DNA from: Artemia franciscana
Lineage: Eukaryota; Arthropoda; Branchiopoda; Anostraca; Artemiidae
Direction of reading: 5' to 3'
NCBI RefSeq assembly: GCF_032884065.1
Contig: NC_088873.1
Span: forward strand, 23,983,558-24,047,557
Length of the DNA: 64,000 nucleotides
Within the stretch, counting starts at the first letter, position 1, and each line of letters begins with the position of its first letter. This document shows, one piece after another, positions 12,601-61,819 of the stretch. The notes under the pieces are model-generated. The model ran no database searches, was not told where the DNA came from, and saw nothing but the letters and a program-made list of their open reading frames with translations. The position numbers were made by a program, and so were the translations under genes.

Positions 12601-15600
12601 ACTTGTCTGACTCAAACCCATTCAGATCAAATTCATTCAGCTTAACCCTCCCCAAATCAACAATATAACTTGAAGGTGTAATTCAGGCCGTTTTGTCAGG
12701 GCTGACAAAAGCTGACTCGAATGAAACGGTCTTAATTCGTTGGTTAATTTTTTGTGTATTTTTTTTCTTTAACTTATGTCGCTTTTATATAAAACTACCC
12801 CCCCCCCCTCCTCAGTATAAACAGTATTTTGTTCTTCTTTCCCATTTATTTGAAAATTAGCAAAAATTTTCATGCCCAGCCCCTGGACATATTTGAAGGT
12901 CATGGTTGCAGCTATAGCTGTACCTTAGCACTGAAAAGACACTTACTAGTTTTCTTGCCTGTAACTTATTAAAGCCTTAATTTCTAAATCATCTTTGATA
13001 ACTAAACCATTAGCTTTTCTATTAAAATCCCAAACTTCTACTCCATACTCCACTGGCAGCCTAATGTTAGATTCACCCTCTTCTGTGATTAATATCACAT
13101 ACTTATTTACTCTGCTTTATCTTATTTACTTATTCATCTTGTTTCCACCTATTTTTGTTTACCCTACTTACCTGCCTTCAATAATCTTCACCAAAAATAA
13201 ATAAACCCTTACATAATAGGTAAATTTTCATCCCTAAACCTAAACTCCTCTTTTTCTCTTTTCCTCTTTTCCTCAAAACCAAAACCACTGGTTTACTAGA
13301 ATTAAGCACTAGCCTCTTCTCTTGTAAATATAAAGGAAAATTGGTACCCTGGTTTGTACAAGTTCAACCTAAATTAAAATAACTCTGAGAATTACTGTCC
13401 AATGCTCTTGTTTCAGACATTAATCTTCAACAGGATTACTTCCCTACCATTGATATTGATTTCAAGTTCTTATAATTATGCGCAAGAATGCTGTGGTCTG
13501 TTTTTCAACAAGTTTCTTTTTGTCACTAAAAGGAATAATTAAAACAGTGAAATATTCGATACGAGTAAGCAGCTTCGCTTCAACTACCCAAGACGCAACC
13601 GCTACTTTTGAAGTAGTTGGAACAACTTTTTGAGTTTTGGCTGGGTAGCCAGCATTCGACCAGGTTCGGGAAAACTTACTCGCCGCTTAAAAGATTACTT
13701 TTTTTCTTGTTTTTGCATGACTGAAAACTTTCCGTAACCGGAATTTGGAGCTGGAAACTTTCCAACTCCAAAGGTATGTTATCTCTTGTTATCTTCACGG
13801 GGGGGGGACACAATCGATCCTGTGAAAGCTGCAGGTAAAATAAGCTAAGTTACTACCTTACCAAGGCAGACTGGTAAGTAACTGCAGGACAGCTTCTGCA
13901 GAACTCTGAATGAGGAATTCTGCAGAATTCCTGTGGCGGGAGGACACCTTTTATTATGGGAAAGGCTATTTTCTTTTTAGGGAGTTGTTTTTTGAAAAAA
14001 TATGCTAGTTTGAAGTGTGCCTTGTTTGGCTGGTTGTTAATAAATGAAAAATGTATGTTACTTCTCAAAAGTTAATTTTGTTGTTTAAGAGTAGTTTTGT
14101 TGACGTCACTGCCGTCCAATATTTAAGAAAGAAAGAGGAGATTTTGCGAAACTAATGAAGTTGACAGGGTTAGCGATCACCAGATCAAAGAGGAATTGAA
14201 ACAGAGATATGAGAACTGTAGTCCTCCAAAATTGCTTTTCTTGATTGTAAATCTTTTCGTTAAGTTGTTTGGCCCTTTTTTTTCTTTCTCGCTGTCAAGT
14301 CCTAAGGTGTTATGAAAAAGATTAACCAAATTTTGCCGTACAATCGACCTTGGACTCGGTGTGGCCAAAATCACTTGGAGTCTATCATATGAAAAATTTA
14401 TTGCGTTGTCATTAACCATTGATGAATTGGCTTCAAAGAAATTATACCCCTCACATAAGCTAAATTTGCCCCCGATTCAAATAATAAAAGCAAAAAACCT
14501 AGAAGAATTTTTCGATTTACACCGTATTCATTACAAATATCAATAAATATGTATACATACGCACCGGTAATTGCTTATAGCTGTTAAAAATAAAATGTTC
14601 TAGAAGGCTGTTGAGTTTGAGAGGGGGGTAGAAGGTACAAGAGTGTAAGAGAGCTGCTAGAACCAAGAGTTTCAATGTCTGTTTGGCTTTGTCTGAGCCA
14701 GGGAACCCGGGTATTAGCCAAATAAAAGCTCTTAGGTTAATCCAAGGAAGTAAGAGAAGTTTGCTCAACTACAGAACACACACGATTCTAGCTGATCTTT
14801 AGCAGTAAGTGAAACTCAGTAGCATTTTCAATCAAATCTCGGCAGAAAAAAGCACCTTTTAACAGTTAAAGCAATACAGGAGAAAAAAGACTAGTAACCA
14901 TCAAAGTGATAAGGTCAGTCAATTTATAGATTAATGAGCAACATTGCATTGGGTTTTATAGAATTAAAATTTACGATATAAAAAAATTGAGTTTCATCTA
15001 CAAGTGGTTTTCATAGACAGGGCTGTCATTCAACAAAATATCACTGGATTCCTCACCCCTTCTAATATGTTTTTTTTTTAATGATGGGACAGAAGATAGG
15101 AAATTGCATTCTCTCTTTCCTTTTGGTTTTGGTAAAATAATAGGGCTGATTCAATTATTACTAAAAGGTAAAAGTCAGGTGATGAATGATTATGCTGTCT
15201 CTGTTTATTTGACAGGTCACATTCTTTGACAAAGGAAAGAAAAGAAAAACGAATAAGGAAACAAAACCAGCTTGAATGCATGGCCATGGTCTATAGGATC
15301 AAAAAGAGAGGTGTATTAAACTATCCAAAAAAGGAAGAAGTTACTGGAGAGGTAGCTTATAAAAGATCTTTAAAAAAAAGTTTAAAACTACGGTATTTAG
15401 TAAGTTTTCAATATGTCTAAATTCAGAAGCACAAAAATTGCCCCTATTAGATTATAATTGCCCCTATTAGATTATAATTCATTTTAAAAGCATTCTTAAC
15501 CGTGTTTTTAGCTCATCGTTCAGGAGATCATCCAAATCCAAATCCAACACAGCATAACAGTGCACATCATGGTCAGCATCAGCCGCATTCAGGAAAGCAC

Positions 15601-18600
15601 AGTAAGGCGGAGCACAAATCACACCAAATTACTATGACGTCCCATCAACCAGGTGTACCTCACGCAACAGGTGGCCCATACCCTGGTGCTGCTCCTTATC
15701 CAACAAATACTTCTCTATTTCCTAACAACAGTGCCCCAAGCACGCAGTACCCAGCAAATACACCCCATTACACATCTGGACCACCTTATCCCACAGCTGG
15801 AACACTCTATCAACCAGTTGCCCCGTATCCACCTGATGCCTATGGACAGAACCAAGCATTTGCGAATCCAGGTAATTTAAAAGGATTTTATCTCCATTTT
15901 TCTTATATATCTTATGATATTCATAGTTAAAAGTACGCTATCAATGGGAGTACCCTTTAGCGTTATGTGGAAAATAAAAAAATTATGAATTACAAAATAA
16001 AGAAATAACTTCTGCAAATGCAAATAAATAAAGATTGTTAACTGTTTGTTCCTTTTGGCGAAACTCGGCAAAAATTTGTCAAAATTATAATATGTCAACC
16101 TTTTGTAACTTTACAACTTTTATGGTCTGCTGTAACTTTGAAAATATGTGGTCTGTCTGAATTTGTAGCTCCTGATAGAAGGGTTACTATTGCTATTGGG
16201 AATTTTAAGATAGATAGGTGTGCTGAAACTTATATTTTCAAACGTGCAGGACAGTTTTACTTCTTTTTCCCCATAAAAAGAACTAACATTATTTCTAATA
16301 GATTCCGGGGTTCTGAAACTGTTTAATTGTATACTTCCTCGAAAACTAAGAATTTTGAAAATATCTATATGCTCAATTTTGATGGCAAACTGTTACGAAG
16401 TATGCTTTTCTTAATGATTTCTGCTGCATTGCATTTGGCTTAACTTTTTAGTTAGTAAAGCTTTTCGCTTAACTGGCTCAAAAACTGCCAATTCGTCCTT
16501 TTCCTGCCTTTTCCGATGTGTGCTGGAATTTTTCCACTGGTTTTTCCGTTACTGCTTCAAAGTCTGATGTTATTCCTTCCATTAAGAAAGAATTTGAGAT
16601 TCTGACTGCTCAAAATATTGACAATCTGTTTTCAAGTAATTTCTATAATATTCCCGTCATAAAATCTGAGCTTCTTAAGATTTACTACATTTAATAATGC
16701 AAGACTTTCACCAGTAAATGTTGGAACTTATCCTGATAGTCTGTCTCAATATGGGGATTGTCAAGTCCGACAATTTTTTTGTGTGAATTTACAGTGGCTC
16801 TAGCACAAGATAAAATCAAAAGATTTCTTGGGGGAGTAGCTGATAGAAGGGGTGGAGGTGACCGGAGTTGTATTTTAATGGCGATTTTTGCCTTGGGGGT
16901 GTGTGGGAGAAGGCGTTTTTTTATTAATTATTATTTTATCATGTTTCAAGGAATGTTTATATGGGTAATCGTTACGCGTTTGCAAAAATTAAAGTTTTTC
17001 CTAACGTAGTGTTTTATATTTGTAATGGTTTGTATTTTGTTTATTAAGTTAAATAAAAGTAAAAAAAAAAGTTGAAAGAAATAATTTTCACTTAGACTTC
17101 ATACAATTCAGAACCAACTGTCTCCATTGCGACATCTTATAAATCCATTTTTAGGTAGGTTACCTTAATGCTCCACTTATAGTTCTGAGACCCTTTGGGT
17201 GCTGATGGCCAATGCAGCTCCGAGACTGGATGCATATCTCTGATTGCCTGTAGTCTCAGCTATTCTCTGGGAGAAAGGGGTCGAACTCTCGACCGTAAAT
17301 CCTGCCTAAATCGGAGCGACTTACATTAACAGCAAAGACTTTTTTAAAGTTCGGTAAATATTTATCGTTCTCCAAAATGACACAAACTTCCAATGTAAGA
17401 CAAAGTTAAATCACAGCTGCCATGATAAAATATTGAAAAAGAATTCAGAATTGGCTAATTAACTTAAGTTTTTTTTTTTTTTTAGGCAATCCATATCCTG
17501 CATATCAAGTTAGTTCATGTTATCTTTGTGTTTGATAGGTATAAATTGGTGACTTAAATTCTCAGGGTTTCAAGCTTTGGAGATTTCTAATTATTTTTTG
17601 TTTATCTTGATATTCTCAGATCTTCAATCCAAACGTCTAAATCTCGATACGTCTGTTGAGCATAAAAAATAAAAATTTGTAATTTGACTCAGATTTAGCA
17701 TAAGTAAGAGAATTGTCCTGTAAAATTTTTGATTTATTAACAACTAATCATGGAAATACGATTGGATGGCAGGTATCAAAATAAGTACAAGAATCCTCAG
17801 CGGTATATATAACAGTTTAGACAATTTTATGGACAAATATTTTCAACCTCCTTGCAAAAATATGACTATATGTTGTGACTGCTTGGTATTGAGAAGGTGA
17901 GAAATTCTCACCTTCTCAATAAAAAAAAAACAAAAACGGACAGCCAAAAAAGTAATGATATCAATTTCTTTGTCTCAGGGCTATAGCAAGACTCGAAAAC
18001 AAATTTTTGACTTTAAAAAAAATTAGATATTTTGCTTTTCAGCCCCGTTGTGATAGCACAATCCAAAAATATCATTTCGACAGCCTAAAGAAGTTAGGAT
18101 TTTAAATTTCCCCTTCTTGTTATTACAAAATTAAGATTTTCGCCTCCCTGTTGGCTTTTGTGGTAAAACTGACAAAAACCTAAATTCAATGAAATGCTTT
18201 TTGGCAGTATGCGTCATTAGTAAAATCTAACAGAGACCGTACAAAGTAAATAAAATCGTGTTTCAAACTTATTTGCAAAAACAAACTTTTTGCAAATGTC
18301 TTAATTAAAAACTAAACTATTAAAAACCAAAACACTTTTGTCCCAGCCCAAACCAGAGCAAGCGGACCCAATTACAAATCCACCACTATGTCAGGGGGGA
18401 GTCCCCCCTTCTGGATCCACCACTGCCTTAGGACAAAGTCTATCCATATGATCAATATAAATGGGGATAGAACGCTACCTTCATGTCTTACAGTTAACCG
18501 TAACAATTTTATTCTCGCAGATGGCATTAGTAGTTTTAATTTATTTATCTGATGTACCATACAAGGATAGAACCTTCGCTAAACATTTTCTATCAGATGG

Positions 18601-20850
18601 ATCAAACCATAACTCATAATCTCTAAAACTGAGGACTGAAGGGATCTGGTGACTCAGGCACTTTTCAACTATAAATAAAGAGTGAAAATATAATCGAAAC
18701 ATCTCCTTTTTCTAAAACCCAAATTATCTTCTCTTTAAACCTTACCTACAGCATCTCTAAATCTAAAAAGTATCATCATACTAAGTAATTTTCTTTCTAT
18801 ACAAACCAAGCTAATGTATCTATAATTATCACAATTACTCTTATCATCTTTCTTATATAGGGGTGTTTAATTAGGGTTCTCTTAAAATTACTCGGTACTT
18901 CTCCCTAAAAAAATTATATCCATAATTTTCAGTAATTTATCTCTAACCGCATATTCACCATATTAAAAGAAAGACTCACTTGCCACACTATCTGCATATG
19001 GGGCCTTATTGTTTTTAAGTCCTTTTAGTACTGTTACTAATTCTTCCTCGCAAAATCAATCTCCCTTCACATCTGAAGTCACAAACTTTTTTATTCTTTT
19101 CCGCTTCTTTTCCTTTCCTGTAAGTCTATCCCAGCAAATAACATTCTCAGAATATTCTGCCCATCTCTGTTTAACTCTTTCCTCATCATTTATTGTGGCC
19201 TCGTTCCTATCTTTAACGGGTAAGTCCAAATTGAACATTCTATCTCAGTTTATTAACGTACAGTACCATATTTTACTATTATGTCGTCTGGCTGCATTTT
19301 CCAGATCTTCACCAATTTTATCCATGGCATCCACTTCACACCTTCTTAATTCATATCTTAATGCTTTCTCTAATTTCTTTACATCCTATTATTTTCATAT
19401 TATCTATCACTCAAATCATTCTTGTACAAGCCCCTCCACCCTTATATCAAACATAAAGCATTTTCACTAATATTCCTTGCTACGTTTCCAACTTTCTCCT
19501 CATCATTACTTTCAGGAATAATTTTCTAAATATTATTCTATTCATGTTCTACATTGTCAAATTTTAAACTCCCCAGTTTAGTATTCAACTCCTCCTGGAA
19601 AGTTTCTCTCAGATTCCCATACTGGAGTCTACCAAGGTCATAACTTCCCCAATACATTAAGCTAGTATGTCAAGCAAATTTCTTTTGACACTATTTAAAG
19701 GAACTTAAACTCCTTCTCTCATTACGTAGTTTTGAGCATAAACTGCTGAATGAAACTATCCAGATGATTACCCCGATACATTCATAAGATTATCAACAAC
19801 TGTATCCTTCTCACACTTACCAAAACACCCGTCCATGTGGGTTTTACAATTTTTCGATTCGTTTTAACTTTACACAGCACAATTCAGTCAATTACTTCAA
19901 GCATCAGAAAGTGACACTTCGTATAGCATTATTCATCTTCAAATTGATGTTCTTTACGTACGTGTCACAATTATACACTATAATCGTATACTTACATAAA
20001 GTATAATTTGTGCTTACATTGCAAAAATATTTCGTTCTCCGAGAAGGCGGACTACTATTTTGATTTTCTCTTGTAGAAGTGGTCGTGAAAACAGGAACAC
20101 CAAATGAGCATGACTGCTAAATATGATTCAAAATTTAAAGCATTCTTTGCCATAAAGCACATTCTTAGAATTCTGATTTCATCCATTCAGCTGTGTCAAA
20201 TATAGTAATCATAACTTACCTTGGTGAGGGCACCTATAAATTCTGCTGGAAATTTAGTGTCGAATATTATATGTAGAAAATTCCCAAAATATTCTCAGAC
20301 ATCATGGAATTCTCAAAAATAAGCTTTTACAATATTGAATGCCGTTGTCTCGTTAATAATTGCACTTCGAATAAGAGACAAAGAATTTCCAAATATTATT
20401 GTTCGCGCAGTCTATTGGGCTGATTAATAACCACAAAAAATGACCCAGTGCATTTTTTCTTTGTGTAGCACTATTGAACTTTTCAAAAAGCAAATCCAGT
20501 TATCTTTTAAGAGCAGAAAAAAAGTTTCATTATAAAAGGAGAAAAAGAAGAACTAAAAAAAAAAAGAAAAGAAGAAATAACCACCCCGTTTCTCCCCAAA
20601 CTTGGTTCAATTTAGTATTGGTCAACGAGAAAAATGGCTATTAGCGTAAGCATCCTGTTACCTTATAGTGATGAAATACCGAATAATTGGCTTCAGTGGC
20701 ACAGAAAGTGAAACAAGAACAGTTTTATGGTACAAAATAGTATATTTCAAGAACTAAATAACCTTTTCTTTCTTTTCAGATGCCACCATTTCATATGTGG
20801 TGCCGGGAATGTACCAGAATCCAGAACCATTCAATCAAAACTACCAATAG
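9408..20850 (+). CDS. Three-exon gene for Ser-rich/Pro-Tyr-rich low-complexity protein
   Basis: Exons 9408-9630, 15512-15871 and 20780-20850 join in phase 1 at both junctions (ccag|gtaagt to ttttag|ct; tccag|gtaatt to tttcag|at). They total 654 nt, giving 217 residues and a TAG stop at 20848. The start is the first ATG after an in-frame stop at 9375. Residues 1-50 are Lys/Ser-rich and basic (MPKKAKKKSSDKQKSKSKES). Residues 50-73 are almost pure serine. Residues 75-110 are His/Gln/Asn-rich. The rest is Pro/Tyr/Gly/Thr-rich with repeated YP and PYP, ending EPFNQNYQ. No signal peptide, membrane segment or catalytic domain is visible, and the protein should be mostly disordered. The basic, Ser-rich start suggests a nuclear or nucleic-acid-associated role, but this is inference. 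I do not recognise the family. Extra exons in the large introns are possible. Confidence 0.75.
9631..12189. other. Intron 1, first part
   Basis: AT-rich intronic sequence with short ORFs and G/C-run patches (11550-11600). No mobile element was recognised. Confidence 0.45.
12190..12660 (+). repeat. Degenerate minisatellite in intron 1
   Basis: About 470 bp of diverged units of roughly 17-20 bp, of the type aactgaaccctcgtgta. Near-copies include ctgaaccctcgtgtatctga, ctgaaccctcgtgcaactga, caatgcaactaaaccctcac and cttccgtgcaattcagccct. Unit boundaries drift, so the array is old. ORFs through it are repeat artefacts. Confidence 0.75.
12661..15433. other. Intron 1, remaining part
   Basis: AT-rich with C-runs near 12796 and G-runs near 13800. 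A 184-bp open stretch at 15216-15399 has splice-like borders but the wrong phase for this gene (see rejected items). Nothing else is supported. Confidence 0.45.
15434..15477 (+). repeat. Two-copy 21-bp tandem repeat
   Basis: The unit ttgcccctattagattataa occurs twice in a row, about 35 bp upstream of the exon 2 acceptor, close to where a branch point would lie. It is a recent local duplication. Confidence 0.8.
15512..15871 (+). CDS. Low-complexity gene, exon 2
   Basis: Acceptor ttttag at 15506-15511 and donor ag|gtaatt at 15872. 360 nt, phase 1 to phase 1. Encodes the His/Asn/Gln-rich stretch and the Pro/Tyr/Thr/Gly-rich segment with several PYP motifs. Confidence 0.8.
15872..17160. other. 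Intron 2, first part
   Basis: AT-rich sequence. ORFs at 16138-16326 and 16758-17009 have no recognisable domain and no splice context. Confidence 0.4.
17165..17335 (-). repeat. Possible tRNA-derived SINE
   Basis: On the minus strand, ggtcgagagttcgaccc resembles a pol III B box and is preceded by gatttaggcaggatttac. The body downstream has no coding capacity. I could not fold a full tRNA cloverleaf or find a clear A box, so this is a weak call. Confidence 0.25.
17336..18379. other. Intron 2, middle part
   Basis: AT-rich. Contains a perfect hairpin near 17892-17920 (tgagaaggtgagaaattctc and its complement side ccttctca). No gene or element was recognised. Confidence 0.4.
18380..19480 (-). pseudogene. 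Decayed LINE (linker to RT palm) in intron 2
   Basis: Minus-strand reading gives NDEERVKQRWAEY (about 19170), LKNNKAPYADSV (about 19010), LLKIMDIIF, PLYKKDDKSNCDNYR (about 18850), FRFRDAVGKV (about 18760), LGFRK (about 18725) and SVLSPFILIIWIDFVLR (about 18460). This is the order from the pre-RT linker to RT motif B in non-LTR retrotransposons. Stops and frameshifts separate the blocks and the YADD box is not intact below 18380. The element is antisense to the host gene. Subfamily not determined. Confidence 0.8.
19481..20779. other. Intron 2, last part
   Basis: Possibly includes further LINE 5' remains up to about 19960, too decayed to support. Purine-rich tract at 20515-20580. Ends in the exon 3 acceptor. 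Confidence 0.4.
20780..20850 (+). CDS. Low-complexity gene, terminal exon
   Basis: A strong pyrimidine tract and acceptor (ccttttctttcttttcag) precede 23 codons that end ATISYVVPGMYQNPEPFNQN plus YQ and TAG. The phase matches exon 2 and the Tyr/Pro/Asn/Gln composition continues. No AATAAA was found close by. ATTAAA at 21241 is a possible but weak signal. Confidence 0.75.
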
Positions 20851-21480
20851 CCTATTCTGTCATTTGTCATTGCCGCATTTATTGTTTTTAGAGCCGATGC
20901 GTATAACGCTTCAATTTTTAACAACTATTTTACCTTGACTCTTTATATGAAATGAGGCTAATACACAACCGACATATTTTTTAACCGATCCTACTAGTAT
21001 AAGGGAATGATTTTCGAGATTCAAAAAATGCCCATTGACATACAATGTACTGTTCTTAGAAGAAATTATTAAGAAAAAATTAACGAGATAAACAAGAAAA
21101 AAAGAGCTAAGAACGGACACTGCTTCAAATTATCAATGGTCTTCATTAAGGCTAGTTCAAACCCTTATCGTGCTTTCCCCTGATCCATATATTCAAGGCG
21201 GGGTAATTTATAAAAAAAGAGGTTATGCAACGTTTAGTTTATTAAAGTGATGCGTGTACCCCGATGTTGTCCAGGTTAAGAGATCAGATAAATTCAGATT
21301 TTTGCATGACTGTAATAGTGCTCAACATGACTCAAAGACCCTTTATTTTTTTTTTTACTTAAACAAGATATTTTTTACGAACAATTTCTATTCAAACACA
21401 AATATTTTATGGGAAATTATTAGTTTTTTATAAAGAAAACCGTTATTTTAAGCATTAAGTAAAAAAAAGCACAACAACTT
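20851..21480. other. 3' flank of the low-complexity gene
   Basis: Presumed 3' UTR and intergenic DNA. Only a variant ATTAAA (21241) could act as a poly(A) signal. Nothing else is supported. Confidence 0.4.
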
Positions 21481-22765
21481 TTTTTTAACTGAAAGTAAGG
21501 AATAACATTAAAACTTAAAACGAACAGAAATTATTACGTGTATGAGGGTGTTGCCCCATCCTCATCACCTCGCTCTTTATGCTGAAGTTTTTTAGTACTG
21601 TTAAAAAATCTTCTTATTGTTCTAATTAAAAGAGCCTTGTGTTTCAGGAGTCGTTCTTTAAGAACTGGGACAGAATTCAAACTTTAGCGTAAAGAGCGAA
21701 GTGTTGAGGAAGGGGCAACCCCTCATATACGTAATAATTTTTTGTTTGTTTTAAGTTTTAATTTTGCTCCTTACTTTAAGTTAAAAAAAACTTTTTTTTA
21801 ATTTAATTTCTGATCATTTTTAAAAAATGCCAGAAAATCTGACCTTCACGCGAGTTTTCCTCCTACCCATGGATATATCTTCTAGAAAATTTACCCTGGA
21901 CAATTATCCTTAACATCTCCTTGCGTAAAATTTAGTTGGCAAAGAGAAAGCAAGACATAAGAAGAATTTCGTACGAGAATTCTGGCAAATTTCCCAGCGT
22001 AAAATTTCCCCTGAAATATTCACCCATTGGAAACTTTCCTTCCCTATGAAAAATCTTTCCAGCAAGAAAATTCGTTACCCCACCTGAAAAATGTATGCAT
22101 ACTTACCAATAACAAATAATATAAATAAACACTGGGCAACTTTATAACTTAAAGACCTTTCCCCAGAAGCTGTGGGGGGGGGGGGTTATGGTACCTCCAG
22201 AAATATAGTTATTCGGCTTTTCAACTATGTTGAACAAAATAGCTATCTCAAAATTTTGATCGGACGATTCTGAAAAAATGGACAATGGTAGGGGGCCTAG
22301 TTGGCCTCTAATCTTTTTGATCACTTAAAAAGGCCGCTAGAGCTTTTAATTTCCGTTCAAATGAGTACTCTTCCCATATTCTAGGGCCACTTAGTCGATA
22401 CGATCACCCCTAAAAAAAAAGAAAAAAACAAATACATCCGTGATCTCTGTTCTGGCAAAAAATGCAGAACTCCACATTTTTGCTCTACAGTGGGGTTCAC
22501 TCATATGCTGAAATTGTTAGTGATTCTCATTAAGAATCCATGACTTTTAGGAGGCGCTTTCACTTTTTTCGAAAATCAAGCAAATTTTCTCAGGCTCGTA
22601 GGCTCTGATGGGTAAGGCTTAATGAAAGAAACATATTTGGAATCAGCTAAATACGTCGATTCTTTTGATATATCTATTGGTATCAAAATTCCAATTTTTA
22701 CAGTTTCGGTTACTATTGAGCCTTACTTACAGTTCGTTACCACGAACTGTTTGAAATGTACATTA
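21480..22765 (-). repeat. Composite mobile repeat, copy 2 (longer)
   Basis: The reverse complement of 22480-21480 matches 3468-4165 in block order. The adjoining 22615-22765 matches 1505-1700. The copy carries a complete inverted repeat (21484-21788) at its distal end and a perfect 8-bp dyad, cagttcgt-tacc-acgaactg, at 22730-22749. No ORF of substance, so probably a non-autonomous element or nested MITEs. Confidence 0.75.
21484..21788. repeat. Foldback (inverted repeat) with about 105-bp arms
   Basis: The left arm, starting aactgaaagtaaggaataac and passing cctcgctctttatgctga, is the near-perfect reverse complement of the right arm, which passes gcgtaaagagcgaagtgt and ends ttgctccttactttaagtt. 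The central spacer is about 90 bp. The shape is that of a MITE or foldback element. No flanking target duplication could be fixed. Confidence 0.85.
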
Positions 22766-23403
22766 CCTTCGCCTCCAGTTCTCCTAGATATAGCTTTGCT
22801 ATCGCCAGCACAACTCTCATCTCATTTGCTGCTTCTAATCTGGATGCTGCTTAGATAGCAAGCAATGTGAAAAACAATGCCTTACAAGGAATCAGCATTT
22901 TAAGAGTACGTTTGGTAGTGTCGAGGTAGGATGTAACCTTTGAAATCAGAAATTATTCTCTACAATCGAGAAGTTCAACTACAATAGTTTAACAGTAATT
23001 AAGCGATTTATTTCCTGCAATTGAAATTTATACCTCACCATTTTAATCTAGGCCCAGCACTTATCAAGGTTCTCAAGATGCCTACAAGCAAGTTGTCAAT
23101 TCTTCAAAAATGTCAGGTGAACCAATTTATCGATTGTATAAGTAGTAGAATCTTGGAGATTCTTAAATCAAACTGTATCATATCTTTGAGAATCCTTTGG
23201 TATGCAGAAATCTGGTTAAGATCAGCTTTTAAAAAAACTGCTTTTTAAGCTTTCCCCTTTTCTTTTAAATCTATGGCGCATCATGTAATACCTATAAATT
23301 ACCAGACCTGAATTGCGTTTCACTTTTAGAGAAGCTGCTTTAGGATCTAGTATCAATTAAAAGGTTTTCTCTTAGGAGAATTTTCGACTCTTGCCCTGTT
23401 CTT

Positions 23404-23462
<59 letters not shown>

Positions 23463-24110
23463 AAGAAATAGCGTTTATGTGTTTCCCCTGCCAGCTTAAA
23501 AAACTTTCACATGACGCAAAGTATATAAATTCATGATGCATGAAAGACAGCCAAGTTGTCTTATTTTGGACGCTTTTCGACTTTGATCAAACAAATGCAG
23601 CTAAATTAGCAATAAATCAGTAAATTAAGTAGAATTTTGTTGGTTGATAAGGCAAATACCAGCTAGGCCTGTGTTGGGTTATATAAGGCTTGAGTCCAAC
23701 CCATTAAAAGTTGTTCCTTGTGCTACACCTGAACTATGGCCCCTGCGTTGCAGGGGCTCCCCTTTTGGCACTTCTAAGAATCTATGAGTCCTAATGATAT
23801 ATACTTCTTCATGACTATAATTCGCAAAGAGAAAAGGAAAACTACCTGGCTCAAATCAGCTCAGGTACACCGACTAAAAGCAGCTGATGTGCATCAAACT
23901 TCAGTTACAAACAGCTGATATTTCTGTTTCTATCTGACTTGTAGCAACTTGAAACTAAAGGCTAAATACTGAATCACCAAACGGTAAAAGCAATGTGAAA
24001 CATCTTTGTCAGTTTTACAACACTATATATTGAATTAAACATTTTTTTTACATATAAACTGTATAAACACAGATACCTAAAAATGAGTGAAGTATAAAAA
24101 AGGGACAAAA
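22766..24110. other. Intergenic region between the two convergent genes
   Basis: AT-rich. Contains the A56 run at 23405-23460. It should hold the 3' UTR of topoisomerase II just below 24111. I could not identify an AATAAA for that gene. Confidence 0.4.
23405..23460 (+). repeat. Poly(A) run of 56
   Basis: Uninterrupted A56 followed by gaaagaaa. It may be the tail of a lost retroposon or simple slippage. No body of an element was recognised upstream. Confidence 0.9.

Positions 24111-61819
<37,709 letters not shown>

Noticed and set aside
15216-15399. A 184-bp open stretch between a good acceptor (tttgacag) and a good donor (tta|gtaagt), which could be an exon of the low-complexity gene
   Set aside because: Its open frame needs phase 2 input and gives phase 0 output, while the neighbouring exons require phase 1 on both sides; in phase 1 it meets a TGA after four codons.
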